Shown: positions 26,023-34,719, numbered from the stretch's first letter. The stretch is 64,000 nucleotides of DNA from Viridibacterium sp035456105 (GCA_035456105.1 DATIDV010000012.1:52861-116860); one strand, 5' to 3'. Numbers and translations are program-made. Notes: generated by a model not told the origin, from the sequence alone.

Positions 26023-26619
26023 ATGATGAATCTCTATTCCGGAACAACGGACCCGTTCTCTCACCGTTGCCGGATCGTGCTCTTCGAAAAGGGCATGGAC
26101 TTTCAGGTGGTAGACGTCGACTTGTTCAACAAGCCCGAAGATATCGCCGTTACCAACCCTTATGGCCGCGTGCCTGTTCTCGTTGATCGTGATCTCGTGC
26201 TGTACGAGGCCAACATCATCAACGAGTACATTGATGAGCGCTTCCCGCATCCGCAATTGATGCCGCCGGACCCGCTGATGCGCGCCCGTGCTCGTCAGTT
26301 GTTGCACACGCTGGAGCTTGAACTGTTCTCGCATATTGAGGCGCTCGAGAAGAACCAGAAGGGTGTCGACAAGCCACGTGCGCATGTGCGTGATCAGTTG
26401 ACCCAGCTGGCACCGATCTTCGCCAAGCAAAAGTTCATGCTGGGTGATGAGTTCTCGATGCTCGACGTAGCGATTGCACCGCTGCTGTGGCGTCTGGAGC
26501 ATTACGCGATCGAGCTGCCGAAGACGGCTGCACCGTTGGCGAAATATGCGGAACGGATTTTCTCGCGCCAGGGTTTCATCGACGCGCTCACTCCCTCCGA
26601 ACGCGCCATGCGGAGATAA
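26023..26619 (+). CDS. sspA: Stringent starvation protein A
   Basis: SspA is a glutathione-transferase-fold protein that binds RNA polymerase and affects stationary-phase and acid-stress genes. The 198-residue product begins MMNLYSGTTDPFSHRCR and has the thioredoxin-like N-domain (NPYGRVPVLVDRD, YEANIINEYI) and helical C-domain. GGAGT lies about 10 bases before the tandem ATGs; the longer frame upstream is not family-like. Position after petABC and before sspB is typical. Confidence 0.95.
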   Translation: MMNLYSGTTDPFSHRCRIVLFEKGMDFQVVDVDLFNKPEDIAVTNPYGRVPVLVDRDLVLYEANIINEYIDERFPHPQLMPPDPLMRARARQLLHTLELELFSHIEALEKNQKGVDKPRAHVRDQLTQLAPIFAKQKFMLGDEFSMLDVAIAPLLWRLEHYAIELPKTAAPLAKYAERIFSRQGFIDALTPSERAMRR

Positions 26620-26661
26620 GCGCACATCGGCCTACTACGCGACCCGGGCTTGAAACTGTGA

Positions 26662-26722
26662 TGCTCGCTGTACTTGTGTGTACAGCTCCGCTTCTCGTTT
26701 CAATCGCGGGTCGCTCGCTACG
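26662..26722. repeat. Dispersed intergenic hairpin element, copy A
   Basis: TGCTCG, then GCTGTAC-TTGTGT-GTACAGC (stem 26667-26673 with 26680-26686), ending with GCTCGCTACG. It starts 43 bases after the sspA stop. A second copy at 32889-32947 has the same flanking words, the same spacing apart from a 2-base longer loop here, and compensatory changes in the stem. Confidence 0.7.
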
Positions 26723-26791
26723 GCCGCTGCACGCTTCTCTCCCTGTGGGCTAAGCTAAAAGAACAAAGTCTTCTGAGTCTGTAGTAACTGC

Positions 26792-27277
26792 ATGAGCGAT
26801 ACTCCATCCACCAAGCCTTATCTGATCCGCGCCATCTTTGATTGGTGCGTGGATAACGGCTATACGCCACACATCATGGTGTCGGTGGATGCGCACACGC
26901 GAGTGCCGATGGCGTTCGTGCGCGATGGGCGCATCGTGCTCAATATCGCGCCGTACGCGACACACAAATTGTCCATCGCCAACGATGAGATCACGTGTCA
27001 GGCGCGCTTTGGTGGCGTAGCGCAATCCCTGCTGGTGCCGATGGCCAATGTGATGGCCGTGTATGCGCGTGAGAACGGGCAGGGCATGGCATTCGAAGTC
27101 GGCGCCGAGGCCAACGATGTGGGAGTCGAGTTGCACGCGGATCCCGATGTTCAGGCGGCCGATGACGACAGCATGGGCGAGCCGGATGCGGCGAGCGGTG
27201 ATGCAGACGACGAGCCCGTGCCTCCCGCACCGAAACCCGGCGTGACCGGGCGGCCGCATCTGCGCATCATCAAGTAG
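26792..27277 (+). CDS. sspB: ClpXP adaptor protein SspB
   Basis: SspB delivers ssrA-tagged peptides from stalled ribosomes to ClpXP. The 161-residue product has the beta-sandwich domain (KPYLIRAIFDWCVDNG, HIMVSVD, FGGVAQSLLVP) followed by an acidic flexible linker and the C-terminal ClpX-binding motif RPHLRIIK. No clear terminator was seen after it. Confidence 0.95.
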   Translation: MSDTPSTKPYLIRAIFDWCVDNGYTPHIMVSVDAHTRVPMAFVRDGRIVLNIAPYATHKLSIANDEITCQARFGGVAQSLLVPMANVMAVYARENGQGMAFEVGAEANDVGVELHADPDVQAADDDSMGEPDAASGDADDEPVPPAPKPGVTGRPHLRIIK

Positions 27278-27399
27278 TGCTACCGCGCGGTTGCCTTGAC
27301 CGCCGATTTTCTGTCCTGCTTTTCCGTCTTTTCCCATCCGCATTTTCTCTTGTCTTGATCTTCCTCTCTTGATCAAGCGTCTTCGACCGGAGCTGCGTC

Positions 27400-28461
27400 A
27401 TGCATTCCCACTCTCATACTGACAGTCATGTCCATGGGCATCTCGCGTCCTCTTCGCACCATGCGGGTGATTGGGCCATGCCGCATCAGTTTGATGCGGG
27501 CAATCCGGCAGCCGAACGCGGCACGCGATGGGTGCTCGGCATTACCCTGGTGATGATGGTGGTCGAGATTGTCGTGGGCTATCTCACGAATTCCATGGCC
27601 TTGTTGGCCGACGGCTGGCACATGAGTTCGCATGCGATTGCCATTGGCATGGCCGCGCTGGCCTACGCCATGGCGCGTCGCCATGCGAACGATGTGCGCT
27701 ATGCCTGGGGCACCTGGAAGATCGAGGTGCTTGGTGGTTTCGCAAGTGCCTTTGCGCTGGTTGGCGTGGCGGGCCTGATGGCCTGGGGCTCGGTGGAGCG
27801 CCTGTATGCGCCGCTGCCGATCCAGTACGGAGAGGCGATGTGGGTGGCGGCCATCGGGCTGGCAGTGAACCTGGTGTGCGCGAAAATTCTGCACGGCGCC
27901 CACGATCACGGTCACGGTGCGCATGGCCATCATGATCATCATGGGCATGATCACGGACACGCTCATGACTTAGGCAAGCATGCGCACGGCGCCGGGCACG
28001 GAGAGCATCAGGACGTCAATCTTCAGTCGGCCTACGTTCATGTGCTGACCGATGCAATGACTTCCGTATTGGCGATCGCTGCGCTGGCTGGCGGCAGCTT
28101 GTTTGGCTGGCAGTGGCTGGACCCGGTGATCGGGCTGTTCGGCTCGTTGGTGGTCGCTGCCTGGGCTGTCAGCCTGCTGCGTGACACGAGCGCTGTCCTG
28201 CTCGATAGGGAAATGCAGGGGCCCATCGTCGAACAACTCCGCTCCGCCTTGCTGGCGCCTGCCAATGGTGGAGATATCGAGATTGCCGATTTGCATGTGT
28301 GGCGTGTCGGCCGTGCGAGCTATGCCTGCATCGTGGGCCTGGTGACACACCGTGCTGACCTGGAGCCGCAACAGGTTCGTGGCTGGCTGAAGGCGTTGCC
28401 CGCGCTGTATCACGTCAGTGTCGAGATCAATCACTGCGGCGCGTGTGCGCCAAGAGCCTGA
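27400..28461 (+). CDS. CDF-family divalent metal exporter (DmeF-like)
   Basis: A 353-residue cation diffusion facilitator expected to export Co, Ni or Zn by proton antiport. Six membrane helices are visible; metal-site motifs are LLADGWHMSSHA in helix 2 and HVLTDAMTSV in helix 5. The N-terminus is His-rich and the loop between helices 4 and 5 (about 165-205) is very His-rich. The LADGxHM...H pattern and the long His loop are like DmeF. No metal regulator gene (DmeR-like) is adjacent. Convergent with the next gene, 7 bases apart. Confidence 0.9.
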   Translation: MHSHSHTDSHVHGHLASSSHHAGDWAMPHQFDAGNPAAERGTRWVLGITLVMMVVEIVVGYLTNSMALLADGWHMSSHAIAIGMAALAYAMARRHANDVRYAWGTWKIEVLGGFASAFALVGVAGLMAWGSVERLYAPLPIQYGEAMWVAAIGLAVNLVCAKILHGAHDHGHGAHGHHDHHGHDHGHAHDLGKHAHGAGHGEHQDVNLQSAYVHVLTDAMTSVLAIAALAGGSLFGWQWLDPVIGLFGSLVVAAWAVSLLRDTSAVLLDREMQGPIVEQLRSALLAPANGGDIEIADLHVWRVGRASYACIVGLVTHRADLEPQQVRGWLKALPALYHVSVEINHCGACAPRA

Positions 28462-28475
28462 ACTGATTTCAGGCT
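28455..28475. terminator. Hairpin shared by two convergent genes
   Basis: AGCCTGAA pairs with TTCAGGCT around CTGAT. It spans both stop codons of the convergent genes. T-runs are short, so it is at best a weak bidirectional terminator. Confidence 0.4.
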
Positions 28476-29443
28476 TTGTCCGGTGTTGAGCCTGCCACCA
28501 GCGTCGCTTCGGCCGTGATTTCGGAGTCGGCTTCCGCGCCGGTTTCACTATCGGTCGCCATCTCGTCGTCCAGAGGTGTAACCGTCACGCCCACGTCCAC
28601 GTCGTGCTCACCCCCACCCAGGATTACGCCACGTAAGGGCGAGACATCGCCAAAGTCGCGTCCCCAGGCCAGCATGATGTGCTTGTCGCCGGGCACGATG
28701 TCATTGGTCGGGTCCAGCGCCAGCCAACCGAATTCCGGAACGTACAGCGCGACCCAGGCATGCGATGCGTCGGCGCCAATGAGGCGCGGCTGCCCCGGCG
28801 GTGGCTCGGTGAGCAGATAGCCCGAGACGTAGCGGGCGGGCAGGCCCAGTGCGCGCAGGCAGCCAATCATGAGATGAGCAAAGTCCTGGCAGACGCCACG
28901 ACGAATCTGCAGCACCGTTTCCACCGAGGTGGTGACGTGGGTGGCTGTCGGGTCGAACTCGAACTCTTCGTGAATGCGCGTCATGAGGTCCAGTGCCGCC
29001 TCCACGATCGGCCGCTCAGGCGTGAAGCTGGCGCGGGCATATTCGCGCAGGGCAGGGCTGTGTGGCACAAGAGGGGACGGGAACAGGAATTCCGCTGCGG
29101 CGCTGTCGGCGTCCTGCCCCCACAGGGTCTCCGCAAAGTACTGGCGTACGCTCTCCCAGGGTTCGCTTTCGGTCGGCGTCTCCGGATCACGGCTGACATC
29201 CACTTCACTGGTGGCGATGATAGCTAGCGCCTTGTGTGGGCTGGACAGCTCGAAGCGCGCTACGTCATTGCCGAAATAATCCTTGCCCGCATCGACGCGC
29301 TCAGGCGCCGGATCAATTTGCAAACTGCTCGCCAGGCAGATCTGTTCGTCATCGTCTCGAGGTTGCAAATGCGCGATCTGAAAACTCAGCCCCACCGGGC
29401 TGCTGTATGTATATCGCGTAACGTGTTCGATCTTGTAGCGCAT
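28469..29443 (-). CDS. Transglutaminase-like cysteine peptidase family protein
   Basis: A 324-residue protein with an N-terminal beta-strand domain (MRYKIEHVTRYTYSSPVGLS, typical of this group) and a transglutaminase-like core. The catalytic triad is present: C185 (GVCQDFAH), H228 (DASHAW) and D244 (LDPTN). The C-terminal 50 residues are acidic and probably disordered. The same-strand gene upstream encodes the ATP-grasp/alpha-E protein, a known association of unknown biochemical role; such enzymes may cleave or transfer peptide bonds. Confidence 0.9.
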   Translation of the reverse strand: MRYKIEHVTRYTYSSPVGLSFQIAHLQPRDDDEQICLASSLQIDPAPERVDAGKDYFGNDVARFELSSPHKALAIIATSEVDVSRDPETPTESEPWESVRQYFAETLWGQDADSAAAEFLFPSPLVPHSPALREYARASFTPERPIVEAALDLMTRIHEEFEFDPTATHVTTSVETVLQIRRGVCQDFAHLMIGCLRALGLPARYVSGYLLTEPPPGQPRLIGADASHAWVALYVPEFGWLALDPTNDIVPGDKHIMLAWGRDFGDVSPLRGVILGGGEHDVDVGVTVTPLDDEMATDSETGAEADSEITAEATLVAGSTPDKA

Positions 29444-29464
29444 GGGGTTTGGAGACGCTTGCCG

Positions 29465-31930
29465 TCAGCTTACGGTGGTGCGCACGTCGAGGTGGCTGAA
29501 GTAGCGGTTCTGCAAGGCGTTGGCGAGGGCATTGCCTTCCAGCCAGGAGGCCTGTAGCAGGCCGCGCAGTGCAGCCGTTTCGGCGCTTGAGCTGACCCAG
29601 TCTTCCGGCTTGCGCGCCAACAGGTTTTCGACCAGCAGACGCAGTGGTGTGCTGACGTCGGCGGGTAGCTGACCGGGGAGTTGCCCGACGTGGTCGGCAA
29701 GCGATTCGAGCTGGTAGAGGAAGGCGCGCGGGTTGTCGCGATCAGTCAGGAGCAGCTCGGCCACTGGGCCGCGTTCGGGTGCGCGCTGGTAGCGGCGCCG
29801 GTAAGTCAGCACGGCATCCGAAAGGTCGATGAGGCTGGCGAGCGCGGGCGAGCCTTTGTCCGGCACCAGTAACACTTCCAGTGCGGTTGCAAGGAACTGC
29901 ATGCGCTCCACGCGACGGCCGATCGACTGGAAGCGCCAGCTCGCATCGCGCGTCATGTGCTCCATGCTGTAGCCGGCCAGCGTGATCAGTGCCAGCAGGG
30001 ACTGGTCGAGAAATTCCAGTGCATCGGAGAGCGTGTGTGCGCCGCGCATCCACGAGGCCGTCAGGCGTTCGAGGCGGGCGTACATGCGCCAGCTGTCGGG
30101 CGCCAGGCGATCACGCAGGCTGCGCGCCAGACGAATGACATTGCGCAGATTGTTGATCGGCCCGCCAGCGAAATTCTCATCCATCAGTGCGTTGAGCAAG
30201 GTCGCCTGCGGGCTGAGCGGCTTGTCCGTAGCCAGTCGGCGAGGAATCACCCCACAGCGCAGCCCGGCGGCATACAGGGCAGGCCATTCCGTGTCTTCGG
30301 CAAACAATTGCTGGCGCAAGCCACAGCGCAGCAGCCGCAGGGCACAGTCTGCGCGCTCCACATGGCGGGCCAGCCAGAACATGCTCTCGCCGGTACGGCT
30401 GGCCAGCGTGCCGTGATCGTGCTCGGTAATGATGGTCGGGTAATTATCCGCAGGCTGCGTTGGCAGCGCCAACTCCTCCTGGGCGCCGGCCAACACCCAG
30501 GTGTCCTTGCTGCCACCGCCGCGCTGGATGGTGATGACGCGGGTGTCCTTTACCCCGGCAACCCGGCTCAGACCGCCGGGCATGACGATGTAGCCATTGG
30601 GCGTGGCTGCGGCATATACGCGCAAACCGGTCAGACGAGCCTCCAGCGAACCGGTCAGCGGGCCCCAGATCGGTGAGCGGGACAGGTGCACCATTTCCTG
30701 GCCGACAAAGTTGCGGGGCTGCTCCTTGATGCGGCTGATCAGGGCCTCGCGCGCCGCCTCATCAAGATCGCCACCGAAAACCGGGCCTTCTGCGGCAAAG
30801 CCGTAGGCGTTCTTTATGACAAGAGAATCGATGCGTTCGGCCACCTCTTCAAGCGCCTCTTCTTCACCGCACCACCATGTGGCCACCGACGGCATGGCCA
30901 GTTCTTCGCCGAGCAGGTGTTCGCAGACCGCGGGTAGATAGCCGAGCAGGGCGCCGGATTCAATCAGGCCGCTGCCGAGCGCGTTGGCAATCAGTACGCC
31001 GCCCTTACGCGCCACGTCGACCAGGCCCGGTACGCCGAGGGCCGACTCCGAACGCAGCTCCATCGGGTCACACCAGCTATCGTCGGTTCGACGCATGATG
31101 GCATGCACGCGGCGCAGGCCGGCCAGGGTTTTCAGGAAGACCGCGCCATTGCGCACCGTCAGGTCCTGCCCCTCGACCAGCGGGATACCCATGTGCCGGG
31201 CGAGGTAAGCGTGTTCGAAATAGGTTTCGTTGAGCGCGCCGGGGGTCAGCAGCACGATCAACGGGGCTTCGTCATCGCGAGGCGCCCACTGTGCCAGCGA
31301 GTCGCGCAATGTCTGAAAGAACGGGCTGAGGGGCTGGACGCGCAGCTTGCGTAGCAGTTCCGGGAACTGGCTACCGAGCAAGGCGCGATTCTCAAGTGCA
31401 TAACCGGCACCGGAGGGCGCCTGCGTGCGGTCTGACACGACCCACCAGTGACCATCTGGTGAGCGTGCGATGTCTGCGGCATAAAGATGCAGGTGAATGC
31501 CGCCTGGCGCTTTGATCCCGTGACAGGCGCGCAGGAAGCCCGGGTGCCCCTGGATGATGCTGGCCGGCAGTTGTCCATCCGCGATGAGTTTTTGCGAGCC
31601 GTATAGATCGCGCAAAACGGCATTCAGCAGGGTGGCACGCTGGCGGATGGCTGCCGCAATTTCATGCCACTCTTCTGCAGGCAGTACCTGCGGCAATAGA
31701 TCCAGATCCCAGGGGCGGTCCGCGCCGCGCGGATCGGCATAGACGTTGTACGTGACCCCGTTCGACGCGATCTGCCGCTGCATCGACTCCCGCGCTTCGC
31801 GCAAGGCGCGCGGGCCGAGCCAGTCCAGATGCTGGATGACGCCTTCCCAATGTGCGCGCGGCTTGCCGTTGCTGGCGAGCAGTTCGTCGTAGCGGTCGGC
31901 AGGTGCGGTGTAACGATCCAGCAAAGGCAT
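29465..31930 (-). CDS. Circularly permuted ATP-grasp / alpha-E fusion protein
   Basis: A protein of about 821 residues joining two families usually encoded separately. The first about 490 residues are a type 2 circularly permuted ATP-grasp domain (formerly DUF404/DUF407; motifs GHPGFLRACHG, LTPGALNETYFEHAYLA, LRRVHAIMRRTDD, LVIKNAYG, PGGLSRV). The last about 310 residues are the all-helical alpha-E domain (DUF403; SRTGESMFWLARHVERA, FLDQSLLALITLAGYS, SIGRRVERMQFLA). ATP-grasp enzymes ligate carboxyl groups to amines, so peptide-bond formation is inferred; no substrate is known. The ATG giving MPLLDRY is chosen; a TTG 25 codons upstream is an alternative. Neither has a clear ribosome-binding site. 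Confidence 0.9.
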   Translation of the reverse strand: MPLLDRYTAPADRYDELLASNGKPRAHWEGVIQHLDWLGPRALREARESMQRQIASNGVTYNVYADPRGADRPWDLDLLPQVLPAEEWHEIAAAIRQRATLLNAVLRDLYGSQKLIADGQLPASIIQGHPGFLRACHGIKAPGGIHLHLYAADIARSPDGHWWVVSDRTQAPSGAGYALENRALLGSQFPELLRKLRVQPLSPFFQTLRDSLAQWAPRDDEAPLIVLLTPGALNETYFEHAYLARHMGIPLVEGQDLTVRNGAVFLKTLAGLRRVHAIMRRTDDSWCDPMELRSESALGVPGLVDVARKGGVLIANALGSGLIESGALLGYLPAVCEHLLGEELAMPSVATWWCGEEEALEEVAERIDSLVIKNAYGFAAEGPVFGGDLDEAAREALISRIKEQPRNFVGQEMVHLSRSPIWGPLTGSLEARLTGLRVYAAATPNGYIVMPGGLSRVAGVKDTRVITIQRGGGSKDTWVLAGAQEELALPTQPADNYPTIITEHDHGTLASRTGESMFWLARHVERADCALRLLRCGLRQQLFAEDTEWPALYAAGLRCGVIPRRLATDKPLSPQATLLNALMDENFAGGPINNLRNVIRLARSLRDRLAPDSWRMYARLERLTASWMRGAHTLSDALEFLDQSLLALITLAGYSMEHMTRDASWRFQSIGRRVERMQFLATALEVLLVPDKGSPALASLIDLSDAVLTYRRRYQRAPERGPVAELLLTDRDNPRAFLYQLESLADHVGQLPGQLPADVSTPLRLLVENLLARKPEDWVSSSAETAALRGLLQASWLEGNALANALQNRYFSHLDVRTTVS

Positions 31931-32281
31931 GGGGGGCGACGGCTCGACTGCGGACGACAATGGCGTGGAGGGGTTTGCTTCAGGAGTAAGCAAAACTGCG
32001 GCCAAGAGTAACGGAAAGGCGAAGATACATACAGCGAGGTGTCAGCCGTAATACGCAGGATTACGCATTGGCGATCAGGGGTTTTCCGGGCAGGTAAGAG
32101 GGCGGGGGCGGTTTTACGGGCTGCCGGATCTGGTGAATTCCACAAATAAACGGCCCGTGGGCGCTTCTGTCGGACCGACTGCCGGTTCATGTTTTTGTCG
32201 GCTTCAAGATGCTATTTTTCCTGAACAAGAAACGACTCAATGCAAGTCGGTTCATATTGAAATTTCATAGGGGATAGCCGG
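31931..32281. other. Gene-poor upstream region
   Basis: About 350 bases between the ATP-grasp gene and a small candidate gene. The stretch from 32140 to 32280 is more AT-rich than its surroundings. I see no convincing gene, repeat or RNA; it probably holds the promoter of the minus-strand ATP-grasp/transglutaminase genes. Confidence 0.5.
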
Positions 32282-32413
32282 ATGGAGTGGGCAATGGGTC
32301 AAACAAGGAGAGTGCGTCTTGGCTGTGCAGACAAGTTGTCTGGAGCGCGAGGCAGGCTGACTGTCATGGTGGTATTGGCGACGATTGCCGTCGCGGTGAG
32401 TCTGCTCAGCTGA
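32282..32413 (+). CDS. Possible 43-residue single-pass membrane peptide
   Basis: A short open frame beginning MEWAMGQTRRVRLG and ending in a hydrophobic helix (LTVMVVLATIAVAVSLL) just before the stop. AGGGGATA lies about 8 bases before the ATG, a good ribosome-binding site. A 16-base palindrome CTGCTCAG/CTGAGCAG (32402-32417) overlaps the stop. It may be a small membrane protein or chance; no family is recognised. Confidence 0.3.
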   Translation: MEWAMGQTRRVRLGCADKLSGARGRLTVMVVLATIAVAVSLLS

Positions 32414-32482
32414 GCAGGCTCAGGGTAATGCCCGGCGAGCGCCGTCGGGGCCTCGTGGGTGAAGGGAAGTAAGGGCTCCGGG

Positions 32483-32488
32483 TATAAT
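32483..32488 (+). promoter_or_regulatory. -10 box TATAAT ahead of ppnP
   Basis: A consensus TATAAT lies 43 bases before the ppnP ATG, inside a GC-rich inverted pair (GGGCTCCGG / CCGGGGCCC). No matching -35 was found. Confidence 0.4.
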
Positions 32489-32531
32489 CCGGGGCCCATT
32501 TTTATTCCCCTCCATTTTTACGAGAGCCGCC

Positions 32532-32843
32532 ATGAGCCAGTTCGATAATGTTTCGGTCGTCAAGAAAGCCAATGTCTACTTCGACGGCAAGTGTGTCAGC
32601 CACACCATCGTGTTCGCTGATGGCACGAAGAAGTCTGTCGGCGTAATCCTGCCCGCCACGCTGACCTTCAACACCGGCGCGCCGGAAGTCATGGAAACCG
32701 TGTCCGGCAGCTGCAAGGTGCGTCTCAAGGGCGAAACCGAGTGGAAGAGCTATGGCGAGGGCCAGTCCTTCGATGTGCCAGCGAACTCGAGCTTCGATAT
32801 CGAAGTCACAGAGGCCTATCACTACGTTTGCCACTTCGGCTAA
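32532..32843 (+). CDS. ppnP: Pyrimidine/purine nucleoside phosphorylase
   Basis: A 103-residue single-domain cupin of the PpnP (YaiE, DUF1255) family, which splits many nucleosides with phosphate to base and ribose-1-phosphate. The length and the motifs GVILPATLTFNTGAPEVMETVSG-region (shortened here: FNTGAPE, MET.SG) and FDVPANSSFDI are typical. The dispersed hairpin element copy B follows. Confidence 0.93.
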   Translation: MSQFDNVSVVKKANVYFDGKCVSHTIVFADGTKKSVGVILPATLTFNTGAPEVMETVSGSCKVRLKGETEWKSYGEGQSFDVPANSSFDIEVTEAYHYVCHFG

Positions 32844-32888
32844 AAATACCTCGTTGCGCTACTGCGCCAGTGCCTTGCCGCGTTGGCG

Positions 32889-32947
32889 TGCTCGACGTAC
32901 TTATGTACGTCTGTGCGCGCCGCCTTGCCAGCCACTGGCTCGCTACG
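32889..32947. repeat. Dispersed intergenic hairpin element, copy B
   Basis: TGCTCG, then GACGTAC-TTAT-GTACGTC, ending with GCTCGCTACG. It starts 46 bases after the ppnP stop. Compared with copy A (26662-26722), stem positions 2-3 differ on both arms so that pairing is kept. Confidence 0.7.
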
Positions 32948-32987
32948 CGCACCGACGCATTTTTCCCGGCTTGTAAAAGGAATCACC

Positions 32988-33485
32988 ATGCCTTCATTTG
33001 ACGTAACGAGCGAAGTCGACTGGGTCGAGCTGGGTAATGCCGTCGACCAGACGAACAAGGAAGTCACAAATCGTTTCGATTTCAAGGGTTCTGATGCGCG
33101 CCTCGAAATTACCGGCAAAGACAAGGAGCGTTCCCTCGTTTTGTACGCCGACAGTGAGTTTCAGCTCGGTCAGGCCTGGGATGTGGCGCGCCTGAAGTTT
33201 GGCAAGCGGAACGTGGATATCCGCTGCATGGAACGCAAGGACATCGAGACGATTGGCGGCGGTAAAGCCAAGCAAACGATTGTCGTTAAGGCTGGTATTG
33301 ATGCCGAACTGGCGAAGAAAATCGTCAGGCTCATCAAGGACAGCAAGCTGAAGGTTCAGGCCAGCATTCAGGGCGACGAGGTGCGCGTGACCGGCGCCAA
33401 GCGCGATCTGTTGCAGGAAGCCATTGCCTTGTTGAAGAAGTCGATCGACGACTTCCCGCTGCAGTTCGGCAACTTCCGCGAATAA
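32988..33485 (+). CDS. yajQ: YajQ-family nucleotide-binding protein
   Basis: A 165-residue protein of the UPF0234/YajQ family with two ferredoxin-like halves (MPSFDVTSEVDWVELGNAVDQ-type start, shortened here; KEVTNRFDFKGSDA; KKIVRLIKDSKLKVQASIQG). Homologues bind nucleotides, and in Xanthomonas cyclic di-GMP; the role here is open. AAAAGGAA precedes the chosen ATG; the longer frame is spurious. Confidence 0.93.
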   Translation: MPSFDVTSEVDWVELGNAVDQTNKEVTNRFDFKGSDARLEITGKDKERSLVLYADSEFQLGQAWDVARLKFGKRNVDIRCMERKDIETIGGGKAKQTIVVKAGIDAELAKKIVRLIKDSKLKVQASIQGDEVRVTGAKRDLLQEAIALLKKSIDDFPLQFGNFRE

Positions 33486-33526
33486 GCGCTCGCTACTCAA
33501 GGTGGGCGTTGCACAGGAGCACCACC

Positions 33527-33718
33527 ATGGATGAAATCAGCAGCATTACCCGGGGTTTGACCACTGAGAAAATGGCCGATGTGCAGGGCCAGGCGCAGGT
33601 TTCAATGGTCAAGAAGGCCATCGATATCGAGGCGCAACAGGCGCAACAGCTGATCGAGGCGCTGCCGCGTCCGGTATCGCCCGGTCAGCCCGGCGGCATC
33701 ATCAATACGAAGGCGTGA
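33527..33718 (+). CDS. YjfB-like putative motility peptide
   Basis: A 63-residue protein with a short N-terminal helix, a VSMVKKAIDIEAQQAQQLIEALP core and a Gly/Pro-containing end. It matches the YjfB family, annotated as putative motility proteins on weak grounds. ACAGGAGC lies before the ATG. No flagellar genes are nearby. Confidence 0.75.
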   Translation: MDEISSITRGLTTEKMADVQGQAQVSMVKKAIDIEAQQAQQLIEALPRPVSPGQPGGIINTKA

Positions 33719-33739
33719 GACTGCTTGGTGACGTAATGG

Positions 33740-33766
33740 AAACGGGGTCTTCAAGGCCCCGTTTTT
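33740..33766. terminator. Rho-independent terminator between convergent genes
   Basis: AAACGGGGTC (33740-33749) pairs with GGCCCCGTTT (33755-33764) around TTCAA and is followed by TT on the plus strand. It ends the yajQ-side genes and, more weakly, the hydrolase on the minus strand. Confidence 0.8.
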
Positions 33767-33771
33767 CATGC

Positions 33772-34719
33772 TCAAAGTGCGTCGAAATAACTGATGATTC
33801 GCTGCGGCAGCCAGTCCAGATGGCCTGGGAAGCGCCCGCTCACAAAGCCCACGTGACCGCCATGTTCGGGCTGCTCCAGTGTTACGACGGGCGACACCTC
33901 GCGCTTTTTCGGCAGAGCCTTGCGCGGCAGGAACGGGTCGTTCTTGGCGTTGAGGATCAGTGTTGGCACGGCGATATGGGCCAGCAGGGGTTTTGACGAG
34001 GCGCGCGACCAGTAGTCGTGCACGTTCTTGAAGCCATGTACCGGCGCCGTATAGGCATCGTCAAAATCAAACAGCGTCTTGGCACGCGTGGCGCGGGCTG
34101 CGTCAAACAGACCGGGAAACTGGTCGGCTTTCTGCTTCGCGTTACGCCGCATGCTGCTCAGGAAATGGCGCGTGTAGACCTTGTTGAAGCCTTGCGCGAG
34201 ATGCGGGCCCGCAGCGGTCAGATCCATCGGCGCGGAAATCGCAGCAGCCTTGGTAATCAGCTTGTAGGCCGCTTCGCGGCGCGTGCCCAGCCAGCAGAGC
34301 AGGGCGTTGCCGCCGAGCGAGACACCGACGACGTAAATTGGGACGTTTGGAAATTTGGCCGCGAAGCGGCGCAGGATCCAGTCGATCTCGTCAGCATCGC
34401 CGGAATGATAGGCGCGACCGAGGCGATTTGGCTCGCCTGAGCAGCCGCGGAAATGCACAACCGAGCCATTCCAGCCGCGCTCAGCCACCGCTCGCATCAA
34501 GGCACGTGAGTAGTGACTGTCGCTGGAGCCCTCGAGGCCGTGAAAGAGTACGACAATGGGCGCCTTGGCTTGCTTGGGCAGGGAGTCGACATCGATGAAG
34601 TCGCCATCCGGCGTGTCCCAGCGGCGGCGCTTGAGGCTGGGTCTCTTGCCCTTGATGCTCAATGGCCAGATGGTTTGCAGATGGGCATTGGGCAGCCAGC
34701 CCGGTGATTCGTAGCGCAT
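33772..34719 (-). CDS. YheT-family alpha/beta hydrolase
   Basis: A 315-residue hydrolase of the YheT/ABHD1-3 group. It has the family start (GWLPNAHLQTIWP), oxyanion region LFHGLEGSSDSHY, nucleophile elbow GVSLGGN, acid in NAKNDPFLP and the histidine in EHGGHVGF. Likely an esterase or lipase acting on small lipids; substrate unknown. A start 19 codons upstream was rejected since the family motif begins at MRYESPGW. Confidence 0.88.
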   Translation of the reverse strand: MRYESPGWLPNAHLQTIWPLSIKGKRPSLKRRRWDTPDGDFIDVDSLPKQAKAPIVVLFHGLEGSSDSHYSRALMRAVAERGWNGSVVHFRGCSGEPNRLGRAYHSGDADEIDWILRRFAAKFPNVPIYVVGVSLGGNALLCWLGTRREAAYKLITKAAAISAPMDLTAAGPHLAQGFNKVYTRHFLSSMRRNAKQKADQFPGLFDAARATRAKTLFDFDDAYTAPVHGFKNVHDYWSRASSKPLLAHIAVPTLILNAKNDPFLPRKALPKKREVSPVVTLEQPEHGGHVGFVSGRFPGHLDWLPQRIISYFDAL

